A DNA stretch of 64,000 nt from Nocardioides marinus (GCA_019801415.1 JAHVJD010000003.1:372001-436000); one strand, 5' to 3'; positions 37,205 to 47,233 are shown, counted from the stretch's first letter. The notes: generated from the sequence alone by a model not told the origin. Program-made: numbers and translations.

Positions 37205-40200
37205 ATGGCATTTCAAACCCGCAGCCGCGACCCGCTGCTTGACAGCAACATGCAGGCGGCCATTGAAAAGCGCGGCAAGGAACTGATCGGTCTGGCGCTG
37301 ATCCTGGCTGGGCTGATGTTCGCGGCAATGCTGGGGTCCTATACGGTGGAGGATCCGAACTGGACCGTCTCCACCGATGCGCCGGTGCAGAATTGGCTGG
37401 GTCGTCCCGGTGCCTCGGTGTCGTTCATTCTGATTACCCTTTTCGGCAAGGCCAGCTGGGCGCTGCCGGTGTTTCTGACCGCTTGGGGGCTGCGCTTTGT
37501 ACTTCACCGGGGCGAAGACCGGGTGGTCTGGCCGCTGCTTTTGTCGGTGCCATGGCTTCTGGTGGTGTCCCTGCACATGGAGACCCTGAACGCCAGCAGC
37601 ACGTGGCAGCAGAACTACGATTTCGGCCTTGGTGGCATGGTCGGCTACACCTTCCTTGGCGCCTTGTTGGCGCTGTTGCCGGTGGGTCTGCACTTCATGG
37701 TCAAGATCATGTCGCTGCTGAGTGCGGTGGGCATGCTGGCGTTGGGGTGCACGGTGCTCGGGTTCACCTGGCCAGAGGTCCGCAAGGGGCTGCACAAGGT
37801 GATGATTGGCCTGATCCTGGGCTATGGCGCTGTTGCGGCCTTGCTCGGGCGTGGCGCCTCCAGCGGCTTGCAGGCGGCAATGACCTACCGGCGTGACCGG
37901 GTGACGGCCCAGGATGCGCCCGGCGCGGGGTGCGACCCGCACGCCGAGCCCGAGCCGGATGTTTTCGAAGACTATCCCGAGACGGTGTACCAGCAGGAAC
38001 CGCTGGTGCAGGCACCTGAGCTGGACCCGGGCGCTGCGCCAGTGTCCAAGCCCGGCCTGCTGGCACGGGTTCCTGGACTGATCCGCCGCGCACCGGCCGT
38101 GGAGCCGACTGAAACCGCCCTTTACGGCGACGGCGCAGAGCCGTTGACGGATGGCGCCGAAGGCAGCCGCGACCGGATTTCAGAAAAAATTGCCAATGCC
38201 GTGCGTATTCGGCGCGCTGCCGATGTGCCGCCTGAGGAAGATCCGAACCTGCCGCTGACCAAGGGGCGCGGTCGACGGCCGGCGCCGCTGATCTTCAATG
38301 CGGGCCCGGCGCAAGGGGGGCTGCCGCCGGAGCCGCCGCTGACGTCCGGTAGCGTGCCGCTCCGGCAGGAGCCACCGCTGAGCGTGGCGCAACCCGCCGC
38401 GCATGCCGTTCCGCCTGCCCCCTCAGCGGTTGCAGAACCTCAACCCTTTGAGCCGGCGCCGCAAGCCTCTCCTTCGGCGGCTGCTGCGCAACCTGCGCCG
38501 TCGACCCCGGCGGCGATGCTGGCACCGGATCACGTGGCCAGCGAAGGCTTGCCGGAACTCTCCGCCCGCCCAACGCAGCCGCAACAGGAGCCGGTCGCGG
38601 CCCCGGATCCCCAACAGGCCGCTCGACCCGCCATGGAACTGCCGGTTGCAGAGCCGCGTCGCGCCGTGGTGGAAAAGCCGGTGCGCAAGCCGGTGCAGCC
38701 CTCCAGCCGCGCCAAGGCCGAGGCGCAACCCGACTTGGCCTTTGCCGATTCCGATGGTGGTTTCGAACTGCCCCCGCTCAGCCTGTTGACCAACCCGGCC
38801 AGCATAGAGCGCCACCATCTCAGCGACGAAGCGCTGGAGGAGAACGCGCGCATGCTGGAATCGGTGCTGGATGACTACGGCGTCAAGGGCGAGATCGTCT
38901 CGGTCCGCCCCGGCCCTGTCGTCACGATGTATGAGCTGGAGCCGGCGCCGGGACTGAAGGCCAGCCGCGTGATCGGTCTGGCCGATGACATCGCGCGCTC
39001 CATGTCGGCGCTGTCGGCGCGGGTCTCCACGGTGCCTGGCCGCACCGTGATCGGCATCGAACTGCCGAACGAGAACCGCGAGAAGGTGGTCCTGCGCGAA
39101 ATCCTGTCGTCGCGTGATTTCGGCGACGGTAACCACGCGCTGCCGCTGGCCCTGGGCAAGGACATCGGCGGCGACGCGATGGTGGCGAACCTCGCCAAGA
39201 TGCCGCACCTGCTGATCGCGGGTACCACCGGCTCGGGTAAATCGGTGGCGATCAACACCATGATCCTGTCGCTGCTTTACAAGCTGACGCCGGAGGAATG
39301 CCGACTGATCATGATCGACCCCAAGATGCTGGAACTCAGCGTCTATGACGGCATTCCGCATCTGTTGTCGCCGGTGGTGACCGATCCGAAAAAGGCGGTC
39401 GTGGCCCTGAAATGGGTGGTCGGCGAGATGGAGGACCGCTACCGCAAGATGTCCAAGATGGGCGTGCGCAACATCGCCGGCTACAACGGTCGCGTGAAGG
39501 AGGCCCTGTCCAAGGGCGAGATGTTCTCCCGCACCGTGCAGACCGGCTTTGACGACGAGACCGGCGAGCCGGTGTTCGAGACCGAAGAGTTCGAGCCCAA
39601 GACGCTGCCCTACATCGTGGTCATCGTCGACGAGATGGCAGACCTGATGATGGTCGCCGGCAAGGAGATCGAGGCCTGCATCCAGCGTCTGGCGCAGATG
39701 GCGCGGGCCTCGGGCATCCACCTGATCATGGCGACCCAGCGTCCCTCGGTCGACGTGATCACCGGTACCATCAAGGCGAACTTCCCGACCCGGATCTCCT
39801 TCCAGGTCACCTCCAAGGTCGACAGCCGCACCATTCTGGGCGAGATGGGCGCCGAGCAGCTCCTTGGCATGGGCGACATGCTGTACATGGCGGGCGGTGC
39901 GAAGATCACCCGTTGCCATGGTCCGTTCGTCTCGGATGAAGAGGTCGAGGAGGTGGTCAACCACCTCAAGCAGTTCGGTCCGCCGGATTACGTTGGCGGG
40001 GTGCTGGATGGCCCCGACGACGACAAGGCGGACAATATCGATGCGGTCCTGGGGCTGAACACGGGTGGCAACACCAATGGCGAGGATGCGCTTTATGACC
40101 AGGCGGTCGCCATCGTCATCAAGGATCGCAAGTGCTCCACCTCCTACATCCAGCGCAAGCTTGCGATCGGGTACAACAAGGCCGCGCGACTGGTTGAACA

Positions 40201-40273
40201 GATGGAAGACGAGGGCGTCGTGTCTGCCGCCAATCACGTCGGCAAGCGGGAAATTCTGGTTCCCGAACAGTAA
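37205..40273 (+). CDS. ftsK: DNA translocase FtsK
   Basis: Septum-anchored motor that pumps chromosome ends and activates XerCD at dif. The 1022 residues comprise an N-terminal membrane part with about five or six helices (27-214) and a Pro/Ala/Glu-rich linker (about 220-540). The alpha/beta motor domains carry Walker A GTTGSGKS at 673-680 and Walker [12 protein letters not shown]. The gamma winged-helix domain (about 958-1022) reads KOPS/FRS-type polarity sequences. Start ATG 37205 follows GAGGT. The gene is followed by lolA, a common order in this clade. Confidence 0.97.
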   Translation: MAFQTRSRDPLLDSNMQAAIEKRGKELIGLALILAGLMFAAMLGSYTVEDPNWTVSTDAPVQNWLGRPGASVSFILITLFGKASWALPVFLTAWGLRFVLHRGEDRVVWPLLLSVPWLLVVSLHMETLNASSTWQQNYDFGLGGMVGYTFLGALLALLPVGLHFMVKIMSLLSAVGMLALGCTVLGFTWPEVRKGLHKVMIGLILGYGAVAALLGRGASSGLQAAMTYRRDRVTAQDAPGAGCDPHAEPEPDVFEDYPETVYQQEPLVQAPELDPGAAPVSKPGLLARVPGLIRRAPAVEPTETALYGDGAEPLTDGAEGSRDRISEKIANAVRIRRAADVPPEEDPNLPLTKGRGRRPAPLIFNAGPAQGGLPPEPPLTSGSVPLRQEPPLSVAQPAAHAVPPAPSAVAEPQPFEPAPQASPSAAAAQPAPSTPAAMLAPDHVASEGLPELSARPTQPQQEPVAAPDPQQAARPAMELPVAEPRRAVVEKPVRKPVQPSSRAKAEAQPDLAFADSDGGFELPPLSLLTNPASIERHHLSDEALEENARMLESVLDDYGVKGEIVSVRPGPVVTMYELEPAPGLKASRVIGLADDIARSMSALSARVSTVPGRTVIGIELPNENREKVVLREILSSRDFGDGNHALPLALGKDIGGDAMVANLAKMPHLLIAGTTGSGKSVAINTMILSLLYKLTPEECRLIMIDPKMLELSVYDGIPHLLSPVVTDPKKAVVALKWVVGEMEDRYRKMSKMGVRNIAGYNGRVKEALSKGEMFSRTVQTGFDDETGEPVFETEEFEPKTLPYIVVIVDEMADLMMVAGKEIEACIQRLAQMARASGIHLIMATQRPSVDVITGTIKANFPTRISFQVTSKVDSRTILGEMGAEQLLGMGDMLYMAGGAKITRCHGPFVSDEEVEEVVNHLKQFGPPDYVGGVLDGPDDDKADNIDAVLGLNTGGNTNGEDALYDQAVAIVIKDRKCSTSYIQRKLAIGYNKAARLVEQMEDEGVVSAANHVGKREILVPEQ

Positions 40274-40290
40274 ACTGTCGGATTTTTGCC

Positions 40291-40321
40291 GATGCCGGGT
40301 GCAGGGTGCGCCCGGCATCTT
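40291..40321 (+). terminator. Hairpin between ftsK and lolA
   Basis: GATGCCGGG (40291-40299) pairs with CCCGGCATC (40311-40319) around an 11-nt loop, followed by only two T. It may attenuate readthrough from ftsK into lolA. Confidence 0.4.
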
Positions 40322-40354
40322 CACATCTGCCACAGCCTGCCTATGTTCAAGGGT

Positions 40355-40930
40355 ATGAAACGCATTGCCCTTGCCCTTGCCCTCACCCTTTGCGCCCCGG
40401 CCTCCTGGGCCGCAGAGAAGCTGAGCCTGAATGAGATCTCGCGCTATCTGAACGGGATCACCACGGCCACGACCTCGTTTACCCAGATCAACGATGACGG
40501 CAGCCTGTCCACCGGCAAGCTGTACATACATCGCCCCGGGCGGATGCGGTTCGAATATGATGGCAAAGCAGGCGGCACCGTCATTGCCGGCGCCGGCGCC
40601 GTGGTCATCAAGGACCCCAAGTCGAACCAGCCGCCGGAGACCTATCCGCTGAAGCGGACGCCGCTGTCGATCATTCTGGCACGTCAGGTCAACCTGGGAC
40701 GGGCCAACATGGTTGTGGGACACGGGTTTGACGGGACGTCCACGGTGGTTCGCGCGCAGGATCCGGAGAACCCCGAACACGGCAGTATCGAACTGATGTT
40801 CACCAGCAATCCTGTCGAACTGCGCAAATGGGTGCTCCACGATAGCTCCGGCAGCCAGACGACGGTTGTGCTGGGGCCGCTGGAAACCGGACAGAAGCTG
40901 CCGTCGAGACTGTTCAGCACTTCTCCCTGA
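40355..40930 (+). CDS. lolA: Outer-membrane lipoprotein carrier LolA
   Basis: Periplasmic chaperone that ferries lipoproteins from LolCDE to the outer membrane. The 191 residues have a signal peptide (MKRIALALALTLCAPASWA, cleavage before AEK) and the LolA beta-half-barrel pattern including TTSFTQIN, GKLYIHRPGRMRFEY and the VEL-R-K-W segment. ATG 40343 is an in-frame alternative without a ribosome site. Confidence 0.9.
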   Translation: MKRIALALALTLCAPASWAAEKLSLNEISRYLNGITTATTSFTQINDDGSLSTGKLYIHRPGRMRFEYDGKAGGTVIAGAGAVVIKDPKSNQPPETYPLKRTPLSIILARQVNLGRANMVVGHGFDGTSTVVRAQDPENPEHGSIELMFTSNPVELRKWVLHDSSGSQTTVVLGPLETGQKLPSRLFSTSP

Positions 40931-41173
40931 CGGATCGGTCGGTCAGATCGCGACCTTTGCGCCGTGTGATGGGCTGACGGGCTACCCCCGTCGGCCTGTC
41001 GCAGCGGATGCCTTTGCGAAACAATGGGCTAGGCCGGAACGATGGGCGAAACCATGAACGCGCCCGCGCAGCGCCCTAGCGCAGTGCGGGGCCTTTGGGG
41101 AATACGTCTTGCAGAAAATTGACTTTGCAGGCGGGATTGCCCCCGCCTGAGATGGTGTCGTTCCAGCGGCCGG
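40931..41173. other. Intergenic stretch between lolA and the lytic transglycosylase gene
   Basis: A 243-bp gap between convergent genes. A 7-bp stem AGGCGGG (41129-41135) with CCCGCCT (41142-41148) lies near the end of the transglycosylase gene but lacks a T-run. No gene or promoter was recognised. Confidence 0.5.
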
Positions 41174-41761
41174 TCAGCGGAACTTCCGGCAAGTCGCCAA
41201 TTGGGCCTGGTACATCTGTGCGCGCGCCTCGGCCTGTGCTGCGACGCGCATCAGCCAGGGTTTGGCGTGGTAGCTGCCGCGGGCAAATCCACTGTGCCCC
41301 TCGTGGTAGGCGAGGTATTGATTGCGCGCATCGTATAGGGCGATGCCATTCCGCTCGTAGCTCTTGCGCATGTACCAGCCCATGAAGTCGGTGGCGTCGC
41401 TGATGCGGTCGCGCTTGGCGCGACGGTTACCGGTTTCACGCCGGTAATCGTCCCAGGTCCCGTCCAGAGCCTGGCTGTAGCCATAGGCGCTGGACTGACG
41501 GCCCACCGGGATCACCCCCAGCACATACTGATGCGGCGTACGTGCATCGCCGCGGAAACGGCTCTCGTGGTAGATCGTCGCCATCTGCACATGTACCGGC
41601 ACGCCCCAGCGCTTCTGGGTCTTGCGGAATGCTTTCAGGTATTCGGGGCGCTGTTGGATAATGCTGCACGCATTGTCCAGGTTGCGCGGTGGCGTATTGT
41701 ACCCGCCTCCACAAGACGCAACAGCCAAGAGGAGGATAAGGGCGCTGATAAGTCTGCTCAT
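41174..41761 (-). CDS. Lytic transglycosylase (SLT-domain) lipoprotein
   Basis: Peptidoglycan-cleaving enzyme of 195 residues anchored as a lipoprotein: the signal ends LAVASC with lipidated Cys17. The SLT-like domain (about 50-190) has the catalytic Glu66 in IYHESRF and the supporting segments AYGYSQALDGTW and ARNQYLAYHEG. The compact size and the YHES form are typical of a Rhodobacterales family of predicted transglycosylase lipoproteins. The AEC transporter gene lies 71 bp downstream of... its other side on the same strand, with no obvious link. Confidence 0.85.
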   Translation of the reverse strand: MSRLISALILLLAVASCGGGYNTPPRNLDNACSIIQQRPEYLKAFRKTQKRWGVPVHVQMATIYHESRFRGDARTPHQYVLGVIPVGRQSSAYGYSQALDGTWDDYRRETGNRRAKRDRISDATDFMGWYMRKSYERNGIALYDARNQYLAYHEGHSGFARGSYHAKPWLMRVAAQAEARAQMYQAQLATCRKFR

Positions 41762-41832
41762 GACCTCTGCCCGTGATTTGTGCCTGTGATTTTCTTTTGG
41801 TGCAGTCTAGCGGATCGCGGTTGCGGGGGAAA

Positions 41833-42720
41833 TCACATTTCCAGCACCAGCCCGAGCAAAAGTGGCAGCAATAGTGCCGCCATCAGGGTGGAGACCACCA
41901 CCAGCCCGGCCACCGCCTGCGAGTCCGCCTTGAATTTCTCGGCCAGCAGATAGGCGGTCACGGCAACCGGAGTGGCCAACTGCAGGATCAGCACGCCCGC
42001 GGCGGTCCCGTCGAGGCCGAAGGCCACCGCCAGCCCCCAGCCGGTCGCGGCACTGACCACGAATTTGACCAGGGAAAGCGCCACCGCGGTGCCTGTGCGC
42101 CCCGGGGTCAGCCGCGCCACGGCGGTGCCCAAGGTGATCAGCATAAGCGGCACGGCCATCTGCCCGACCAAGGACAGCGTGTTGGTCAGGAAAGGCGGTG
42201 TCTGCCAGTCCTGCCACAGGAACAGCCCTCCAAGCAATGTTGCCCAGACCATCGGTTCGCGGATCGCCTTGCTGCCTGCGCTGTGACCCGCCACGAGGTA
42301 GATGCCGTAGGTGAATGACAGGATCGCCGAGACCGCCAGCATCACCACCGCATAGCCCAGCCCCGCGTCGCCGAAGGCAAACAGCGACAGTGGAATACCG
42401 ATGTTGCCGGTGTTGCCGAAAATGAAGGGTGCCAGAAAGGTTTGGCGATCCAGCCCGGCGCTGCGGCAGAGGATTTCGCCCGCCACCGCCAGAATGCCAT
42501 GGCCGAGCAGCGCGGCCAGCATGAAATGGCCCAGGGCCGTCTTGTCCAGACTGGTTTGCATCAAGGCGGTGAAGATCAGACAGGGCACCGCCAGGGTCAT
42601 GGCAAGGCGGGTCACGAAATCGGTGCGATACTCGAAGCCCAGCTTCACCCAGGTAAAGCCGACAAGCGCGAGCAGAAAGACGGGCGCTGTTATTTCCAGC
42701 ACTGTCAAGGCGAGGTTCAC
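41833..42720 (-). CDS. AEC-family (auxin efflux carrier-like) permease
   Basis: An integral membrane transporter of 295 residues, about ten membrane helices in two inverted halves. The glycine-rich NTGNIGIPL crossover near residue 105 and the repeated small-residue motifs in the second half are typical of the AEC/BASS fold. Bacterial members export or exchange organic acids such as malate or malonate; the substrate here is unknown. It begins with GTG at 42720 after AGGGA and is divergent from hspQ. Confidence 0.88.
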   Translation of the reverse strand: MNLALTVLEITAPVFLLALVGFTWVKLGFEYRTDFVTRLAMTLAVPCLIFTALMQTSLDKTALGHFMLAALLGHGILAVAGEILCRSAGLDRQTFLAPFIFGNTGNIGIPLSLFAFGDAGLGYAVVMLAVSAILSFTYGIYLVAGHSAGSKAIREPMVWATLLGGLFLWQDWQTPPFLTNTLSLVGQMAVPLMLITLGTAVARLTPGRTGTAVALSLVKFVVSAATGWGLAVAFGLDGTAAGVLILQLATPVAVTAYLLAEKFKADSQAVAGLVVVSTLMAALLLPLLLGLVLEM

Positions 42721-42751
42721 AGTCTGTTTCCCTGAAAATTTATGTCAACTG

Positions 42752-42782
42752 TTGGACAATTGCCCTGTGGGCGCGCTATTTA
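42752..42782 (+). promoter_or_regulatory. Candidate hspQ promoter
   Basis: TTGGAC at 42752-42757 and CTATTT at 42776-42781 are 18 bp apart, upstream of hspQ. The -10 region is compatible with either sigma-70 or alphaproteobacterial RpoH recognition; neither match is strong. Confidence 0.3.
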
Positions 42783-42800
42783 CTATGTACAAAGGCAGAC

Positions 42801-43133
42801 ATGACCATGATGAGAACACGCGCAAAATACAATCTCGGGCAGGTCGTCCGCCATCGCAAGCACCCGTTTCGCGGCGTTGTGTTTGATGTCGACCCGGAAT
42901 TTGCCAACACCGAAGAATGGTACGAGGCAATCCCCGAGGACAGCCGCCCGGTCAAGGATCAACCGTTCTACCACCTGTTGGCGGAGAACGATCAGACCTA
43001 TTACGTCGCCTATGTCTCGGAACAGAATCTGGTTGCCGATTATTCGGGGGAGCCGGTCGGTCATCCGGACGTGCCAGAGATGTTCGGAAATTTCGATGGC
43101 GCCGCCTATGCGCTGCATTACCCGCTGAACTGA
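42801..43133 (+). CDS. hspQ: Heat shock protein HspQ
   Basis: A small hemimethylated-DNA-binding-type protein that modulates Lon protease specificity and degrades denatured DnaA in enterobacteria. The 110 residues contain the HspQ core: KYNLGQVVRHRKHPFRGVVFDVDPEF, then QPFYHLLAEN, YVAYVSEQNL and a C-terminal HPDVPEMF. AAAGG lies five bases before ATG 42801; ATG 42807 is also possible. Confidence 0.93.
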   Translation: MTMMRTRAKYNLGQVVRHRKHPFRGVVFDVDPEFANTEEWYEAIPEDSRPVKDQPFYHLLAENDQTYYVAYVSEQNLVADYSGEPVGHPDVPEMFGNFDGAAYALHYPLN

Positions 43134-43225
43134 CAAGCCCCAACTGACAGGCCCCTTTGTGCACCTGATGGCGGACCGTGACCCGGCCCGCCTTCCTTGT
43201 TAAGGCGAGGGCGACGATGCGCGGC

Positions 43226-44800
43226 TCAATACCCCAGCGCACAGCCATCCTTGCGCGGATCGCTGCCGCCAATCAGCACACCTGAAGCATCGATGCGGAT
43301 GGCCTGTGCCCCTCCCAAGGGGGTGTCGGGCACGTCGATCTTGTGACCGAGATCCGCCAATGCCTGGCGCACCGCGGCATCATATCCGCGTTCCACCTTC
43401 AACACCCCACCGTCGGCAAAACAGCGCGGCGCATCGATGGCCGATTGCAGCTCCATGCCGAAATCGCTGAGGTTGCTGACAAGCCGCGCATGGCCAGTGG
43501 GCTGATAGCCGCCGCCCATCACGCCGAAAGGCATGATCACGTCGCCGCCCTGCTTCAGCATTGCCGGAATGATCGTGTGCATTGGCCGCTTGCCTGGCGC
43601 CAATTCGTTTGGGTGGCCCTCTTCGAGGCTGAAACCTGCGCCCCGGTTTTGCAGCAGAATGCCGAATTTCTCGGATGCGATGCCCGAGCCGAAGCCATGG
43701 AAGATCGAGTAGATCAGCGAGACCGCCATCCGGTCGCGGTCGACGACCGTGATGTAGACGGTGTCCTTGTGGATGGCCTCGCTCAGCGGTGCGGCAGCGG
43801 GCATCGCGCGTTTGGTGTCGATCAGTGCGGCGAGACCAGCGGCCGTTTCCGGCGCCAGCATATGCGCGAGCCGCGTGGTATGGTCCGGGTCTGCCAGGAA
43901 ACGGTTGCGCGCATCATAGGCCAGCTTGGCCGCTTCGGCCTCGATATGCGCGCGTTCTGCACCCAGCGGGTCCATCGCGGCAATGTCGAAATGCTTCAGG
44001 ATGTTCAGCAGCAGCAGCGCGGTGGCCCCCTGTCCGTTTGGGGGATGCTCCGACAGCTCATACCCCTGGTAGCTGCCGTCCACAGGTTCCGTGGCAAACG
44101 CGCGCGCCGCAGCAAAATCTTCCGCTGCATGCACGCCGCCATGTGCATGCAGCGTGGCGATCATGTCCTCCGCGACCTCGCCACGGTAGAACCCGTCCCG
44201 CCCATCGCGGGCAATGCGGCGCAGCACCTCCGCCTGTCCCGGCGCGCAGAACAGCTCGCCCGTTTTCAGCGGATTGCCATCCTTCAGGTAATGGCGTCGC
44301 GCCGCCCCCTGCAGTGCGGCGGCGTCTTTCTTCCAGTCAAAGGCGGTTCGCGCGGCGACCGGAACTCCCGCCTCGGCGTAGTGAATGGCCGGTTGCAAGA
44401 GCGCGTCCAGCCCGAGTTTCCCCTCGCGTTCGGCCAGCTGACAAAAGGCGTCTATCGCGCATGGGATGGTCACCGCATCTGCGCTGCGCAGGGGTATCGT
44501 CGTAAGACCACGGTTGCGCAACGCTGCTGCATTTGCGGCTGCCGGCGCACAACCGGATCCGTTCAGCCCCCGTACCGGCTCGCCGGGGCGGGACTGCAGT
44601 ACAAAACAGTCGCCACCGATGCCGGTCATCTGAGGTTCGCAGATCCCCAGCAGAACGGCTCCCGCGATTGCAGCATCCATCGCGTTGCCGCCGCGTTTGA
44701 GAATGTCCACTGCGACTCCCGCCGCCAGCGGATGTGATGTCGCGCACATGCCGTTTGTGGCAATCACGGCGGACCGGCCGGGATAGTGGAAATCGCGCAT
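43226..44800 (-). CDS. Gamma-glutamyltransferase-family Ntn hydrolase
   Basis: Autoprocessed Ntn hydrolase of 524 residues. The predicted cleavage and nucleophile is Thr347 in HKDTVYITVVD, giving large and small subunits; the oxyanion segment MGGGYQPTGHA is present. It lacks a signal peptide, so it is likely cytoplasmic, and the canonical D-x-R-E-x-A-P motif whose Arg holds the glutamyl carboxylate reads LNGSGCAP (79-86). This resembles the GGT-like group distinct from classical glutathione-cleaving GGT, so the substrate may not be glutathione. The ribosome site GAGGAG precedes 44800. Confidence 0.85.
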   Translation of the reverse strand: MRDFHYPGRSAVIATNGMCATSHPLAAGVAVDILKRGGNAMDAAIAGAVLLGICEPQMTGIGGDCFVLQSRPGEPVRGLNGSGCAPAAANAAALRNRGLTTIPLRSADAVTIPCAIDAFCQLAEREGKLGLDALLQPAIHYAEAGVPVAARTAFDWKKDAAALQGAARRHYLKDGNPLKTGELFCAPGQAEVLRRIARDGRDGFYRGEVAEDMIATLHAHGGVHAAEDFAAARAFATEPVDGSYQGYELSEHPPNGQGATALLLLNILKHFDIAAMDPLGAERAHIEAEAAKLAYDARNRFLADPDHTTRLAHMLAPETAAGLAALIDTKRAMPAAAPLSEAIHKDTVYITVVDRDRMAVSLIYSIFHGFGSGIASEKFGILLQNRGAGFSLEEGHPNELAPGKRPMHTIIPAMLKQGGDVIMPFGVMGGGYQPTGHARLVSNLSDFGMELQSAIDAPRCFADGGVLKVERGYDAAVRQALADLGHKIDVPDTPLGGAQAIRIDASGVLIGGSDPRKDGCALGY

Positions 44801-45058
44801 GAACCTGCTCCTCGCTGTTGTTGCGCGGAGCCTATGGCCACCGTGATCGAAGCTCAAGCTGTCACGAAAAGGTTGCAGCAGGTGTCGGAAGGGCGGAGTT
44901 CGGAACGGAAAGAGGGGTCACGCGGTCATGCGCACGGCAGTGCCAGGCTTTGCACGAGAGGGCGCAATGCGTGGAGTCTGCGGATAGTGCCAACGGGAAA
45001 AGGCCCGCTGGGCAACCCGGTCAGAGGTGGCCGCGGCGCAACGGGGAGGTGTGCGGGC
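44801..45058. other. Intergenic stretch, no feature recognised
   Basis: A 258-bp gap between two genes, one ending and one starting leftward. It must hold the promoter of the gamma-glutamyltransferase-like gene, but no clear promoter pair, terminator or small gene could be seen. Confidence 0.5.
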
Positions 45059-45508
45059 TCAGGCGTCGGCCGACTGTCCCGTCACCTGGATTTCAAAGCA
45101 GAGGGACAGGTTGTTGTTTCCGTCGGTTCGCTCGTATTGCACCTGGCTGGCCAACTCGCGAATTAGGAACCAGCCAAAGCCGCCTTCGGGCAGATCTTCG
45201 ATCGGCACATCCACGTCAGCTGGTCGACCTTCAGGCAGGATACCGGCCTGAAAGGGCGCCCCGGCGTCCTGGATACTGATCCACAGGCGTTCGGGATGCA
45301 GCTCACCCCGAATTCGTACATCACCGGGCGCGCTTCCGGCATAGGCGTGTTCGACCACGTTGTTCACGGCCTCGGTCAGGGCGATCTGAACTTCGTCAAC
45401 ACGCGGACCTGGCACTCCGAGGGAGCGCAGCTCCTCCACGACTGAAGTTATCCCCGACCGGGCATCCAGATTCGTGGCTGTGAACGAGCAGGCAAATGTT
45501 TTTACCAT
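45059..45508 (-). CDS. Anti-sigma factor-type serine kinase (RsbW-like HATPase)
   Basis: A 149-residue GHKL ATPase of the RsbW/SpoIIAB group. The N-box is TEAVNNVVEHAY (45-56), the G1 box IQDAGAPF (79-86) and the G2-like GGFGWFLI (109-116). Such proteins bind a sigma factor or other output and phosphorylate a STAS antagonist. The STAS gene lies 35 bp upstream on the same strand, giving a classical partner-switch pair; no sigma-factor gene or PP2C phosphatase is adjacent. ATG 45508 was preferred to TTG 45511. Confidence 0.88.
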   Translation of the reverse strand: MVKTFACSFTATNLDARSGITSVVEELRSLGVPGPRVDEVQIALTEAVNNVVEHAYAGSAPGDVRIRGELHPERLWISIQDAGAPFQAGILPEGRPADVDVPIEDLPEGGFGWFLIRELASQVQYERTDGNNNLSLCFEIQVTGQSADA

Positions 45509-45543
45509 CAATATCTCGCTTTGCGCGTCCTGCGCGGTCGGTG

Positions 45544-45888
45544 TCAGGAGTTGGCGTCTGCCGGGGCGGTCGCGTCGCTGAGCGATGCGTAGAGGTCGAA
45601 AATCGTGTCCATGCGGGTCAGCCGGAACACCTTCTCGACCATGGGTGTCAGCCCGGCAAGGTCCAGCTTGCGACCGCTTCCCAGTTGCTTCATCGCTGCG
45701 ACGATAGCGCCCAGACCACTGGAATCAATGAATTGCACCTCGGACAGATCCAGGATGACACGGTCAGGTCCGCTCTCGGTCTCGGTGCGCATGTCCTCCT
45801 TGAATTGGATGGCCATGGCGGCGTCAATGCGCTCGGCATTGACTTTGACGATTTGGGCACCGTCCGTCATGGTGGTTGTCAGGCTCAT
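45544..45888 (-). CDS. STAS-domain anti-anti-sigma factor
   Basis: A 114-residue stand-alone STAS domain of the RsbV/SpoIIAA type. The phosphorylatable serine is in the FIDSSGLG motif (Ser56 or Ser57). Dephosphorylated, it should bind the kinase encoded just downstream and free that kinase's target. The ribosome site GGGGA precedes ATG 45888. It is divergent from the thiolase gene. Confidence 0.9.
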   Translation of the reverse strand: MSLTTTMTDGAQIVKVNAERIDAAMAIQFKEDMRTETESGPDRVILDLSEVQFIDSSGLGAIVAAMKQLGSGRKLDLAGLTPMVEKVFRLTRMDTIFDLYASLSDATAPADANS

Positions 45889-45982
45889 GGTATTCCCCTG
45901 GTTCTTGTGTGTCTCAACAGCACTCTAGACTGCAAAGCTTACTATTCTGTAGGTGTTGTTCCGAAACTTGGAGGAAAATTGC

Positions 45983-47155
45983 ATGAAAGATGTTGTTATT
46001 GCCGGTGCCGCCCGGACGCCGATGGGCGGTTTTCAGGGCATGTATGACGGTGTGACGGCGTCGGAGCTCGGCGGCGCGGCCATCAAGGCGGCACTGGAAG
46101 GGGCTGGCACCCGTACCGTGGACGAGGTGTTGATGGGCTGCGTGCTGCCTGCAGGGCAGGGCCAGGCCCCCGCCCGCCAGGCCGGTTTTGCAGCAGGGCT
46201 GGGCGAGGAGGTGCCGGCCACGACGCTGAACAAGATGTGCGGCTCGGGCATGAAGGCGGCGATGATCGCCTTTGACCAGATTGCCTTGGGCCAGGCGGAG
46301 ACCATGGTGGCAGGCGGCATGGAAAGCATGACCAACGCCCCCTACGTGCTGCCCAAGATGCGGGGCGGGGCGCGTCTCGGCCACGGTCAGGTGATCGATC
46401 ACATGTTCCTCGACGGGTTGGAAGATGCCTATGACAAGGGGCGCCTGATGGGAACTTTCGCCGAGGACTGTGCCGAGAAATACCAGTTCACCCGCGAGGC
46501 ACAGGATGAATACGCGCTGAAGTCGCTGTCCAACGCGCTGGACGCGCAGCAGAGCGGCGCCTTCGACGGTGAGATCACACCGGTGACGGTAAAGACCCGC
46601 AAGGGCGACGTGGTGACCGACGCTGACGAACAGCCCAAATCAGCGCGACCTGAAAAGATCCCGACCCTGAAACCGGCCTTCCGCAAGGATGGCACGGTGA
46701 CCGCGGCCAATGCGTCCTCGATTTCCGATGGCGCGGCGGCGCTTGTGCTCGCCTCGTCCGAGGCCGCGAAAGCGCAGGGTCTGAATGTGCGTGCGCGTAT
46801 CCTCGGCCACGCCAGTCACGCCCAGGCGCCGGGCTGGTTCACCACCGCGCCGGTGCCCGCGGCGCAGAAGTTGCTGAAATCCATCGGCTGGAGCGTCGAG
46901 GATGTCGACCTGTGGGAAGTGAACGAGGCTTTTGCCGTGGTGCCGATGGCCTTCATGCATGAAATGGGCATCTCCCGCGACAAGGTGAATGTGAATGGCG
47001 GTGCCTGTGCCTTGGGCCACCCGATCGGCGCCTCCGGTGCACGGATCATGGTCACCTTGCTGAACGCGCTGGAAAAACGTGGGCTGAAACGCGGTGTGGC
47101 AGCGATCTGCATCGGTGGCGGCGAAGGCACGGCCATCGCGATCGAGCGGGTCTGA
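45983..47155 (+). CDS. Acetyl-CoA C-acetyltransferase (thiolase)
   Basis: Biosynthetic-type thiolase condensing two acetyl-CoA, or the reverse. The 390 residues show the acyl-acceptor Cys86 in NKMCGSG and the NEAF motif. GGACALGHPIGASG with the His and the final CIGGGEGTA with the second Cys are also present. It could supply polyhydroxybutyrate or degrade acetoacetyl-CoA; no phaB or CoA-transferase gene is adjacent. The ribosome site GGAGG precedes ATG 45983. Confidence 0.92.
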   Translation: MKDVVIAGAARTPMGGFQGMYDGVTASELGGAAIKAALEGAGTRTVDEVLMGCVLPAGQGQAPARQAGFAAGLGEEVPATTLNKMCGSGMKAAMIAFDQIALGQAETMVAGGMESMTNAPYVLPKMRGGARLGHGQVIDHMFLDGLEDAYDKGRLMGTFAEDCAEKYQFTREAQDEYALKSLSNALDAQQSGAFDGEITPVTVKTRKGDVVTDADEQPKSARPEKIPTLKPAFRKDGTVTAANASSISDGAAALVLASSEAAKAQGLNVRARILGHASHAQAPGWFTTAPVPAAQKLLKSIGWSVEDVDLWEVNEAFAVVPMAFMHEMGISRDKVNVNGGACALGHPIGASGARIMVTLLNALEKRGLKRGVAAICIGGGEGTAIAIERV

Positions 47156-47188
47156 ACAGCCGCACAGAGCAATTGACCGCAAGACCGG

Positions 47189-47209
47189 GAGGGGGCAGAC
47201 AGCCCCCTC
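47189..47209 (+). terminator. Terminator-like hairpin between thiolase and msrC
   Basis: GAGGGGGC (47189-47196) pairs with GCCCCCTC (47202-47209) around AGACA; the T-run afterwards is interrupted. Confidence 0.5.
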
Positions 47210-47233
47210 TGTTACGTTTCAGGAGAACAGCCC

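Noticed and set aside
40866-41385. Small plus-strand open frames after lolA
   Set aside because: They overlap lolA or the antisense of the transglycosylase gene, with no ribosome site or recognisable content.
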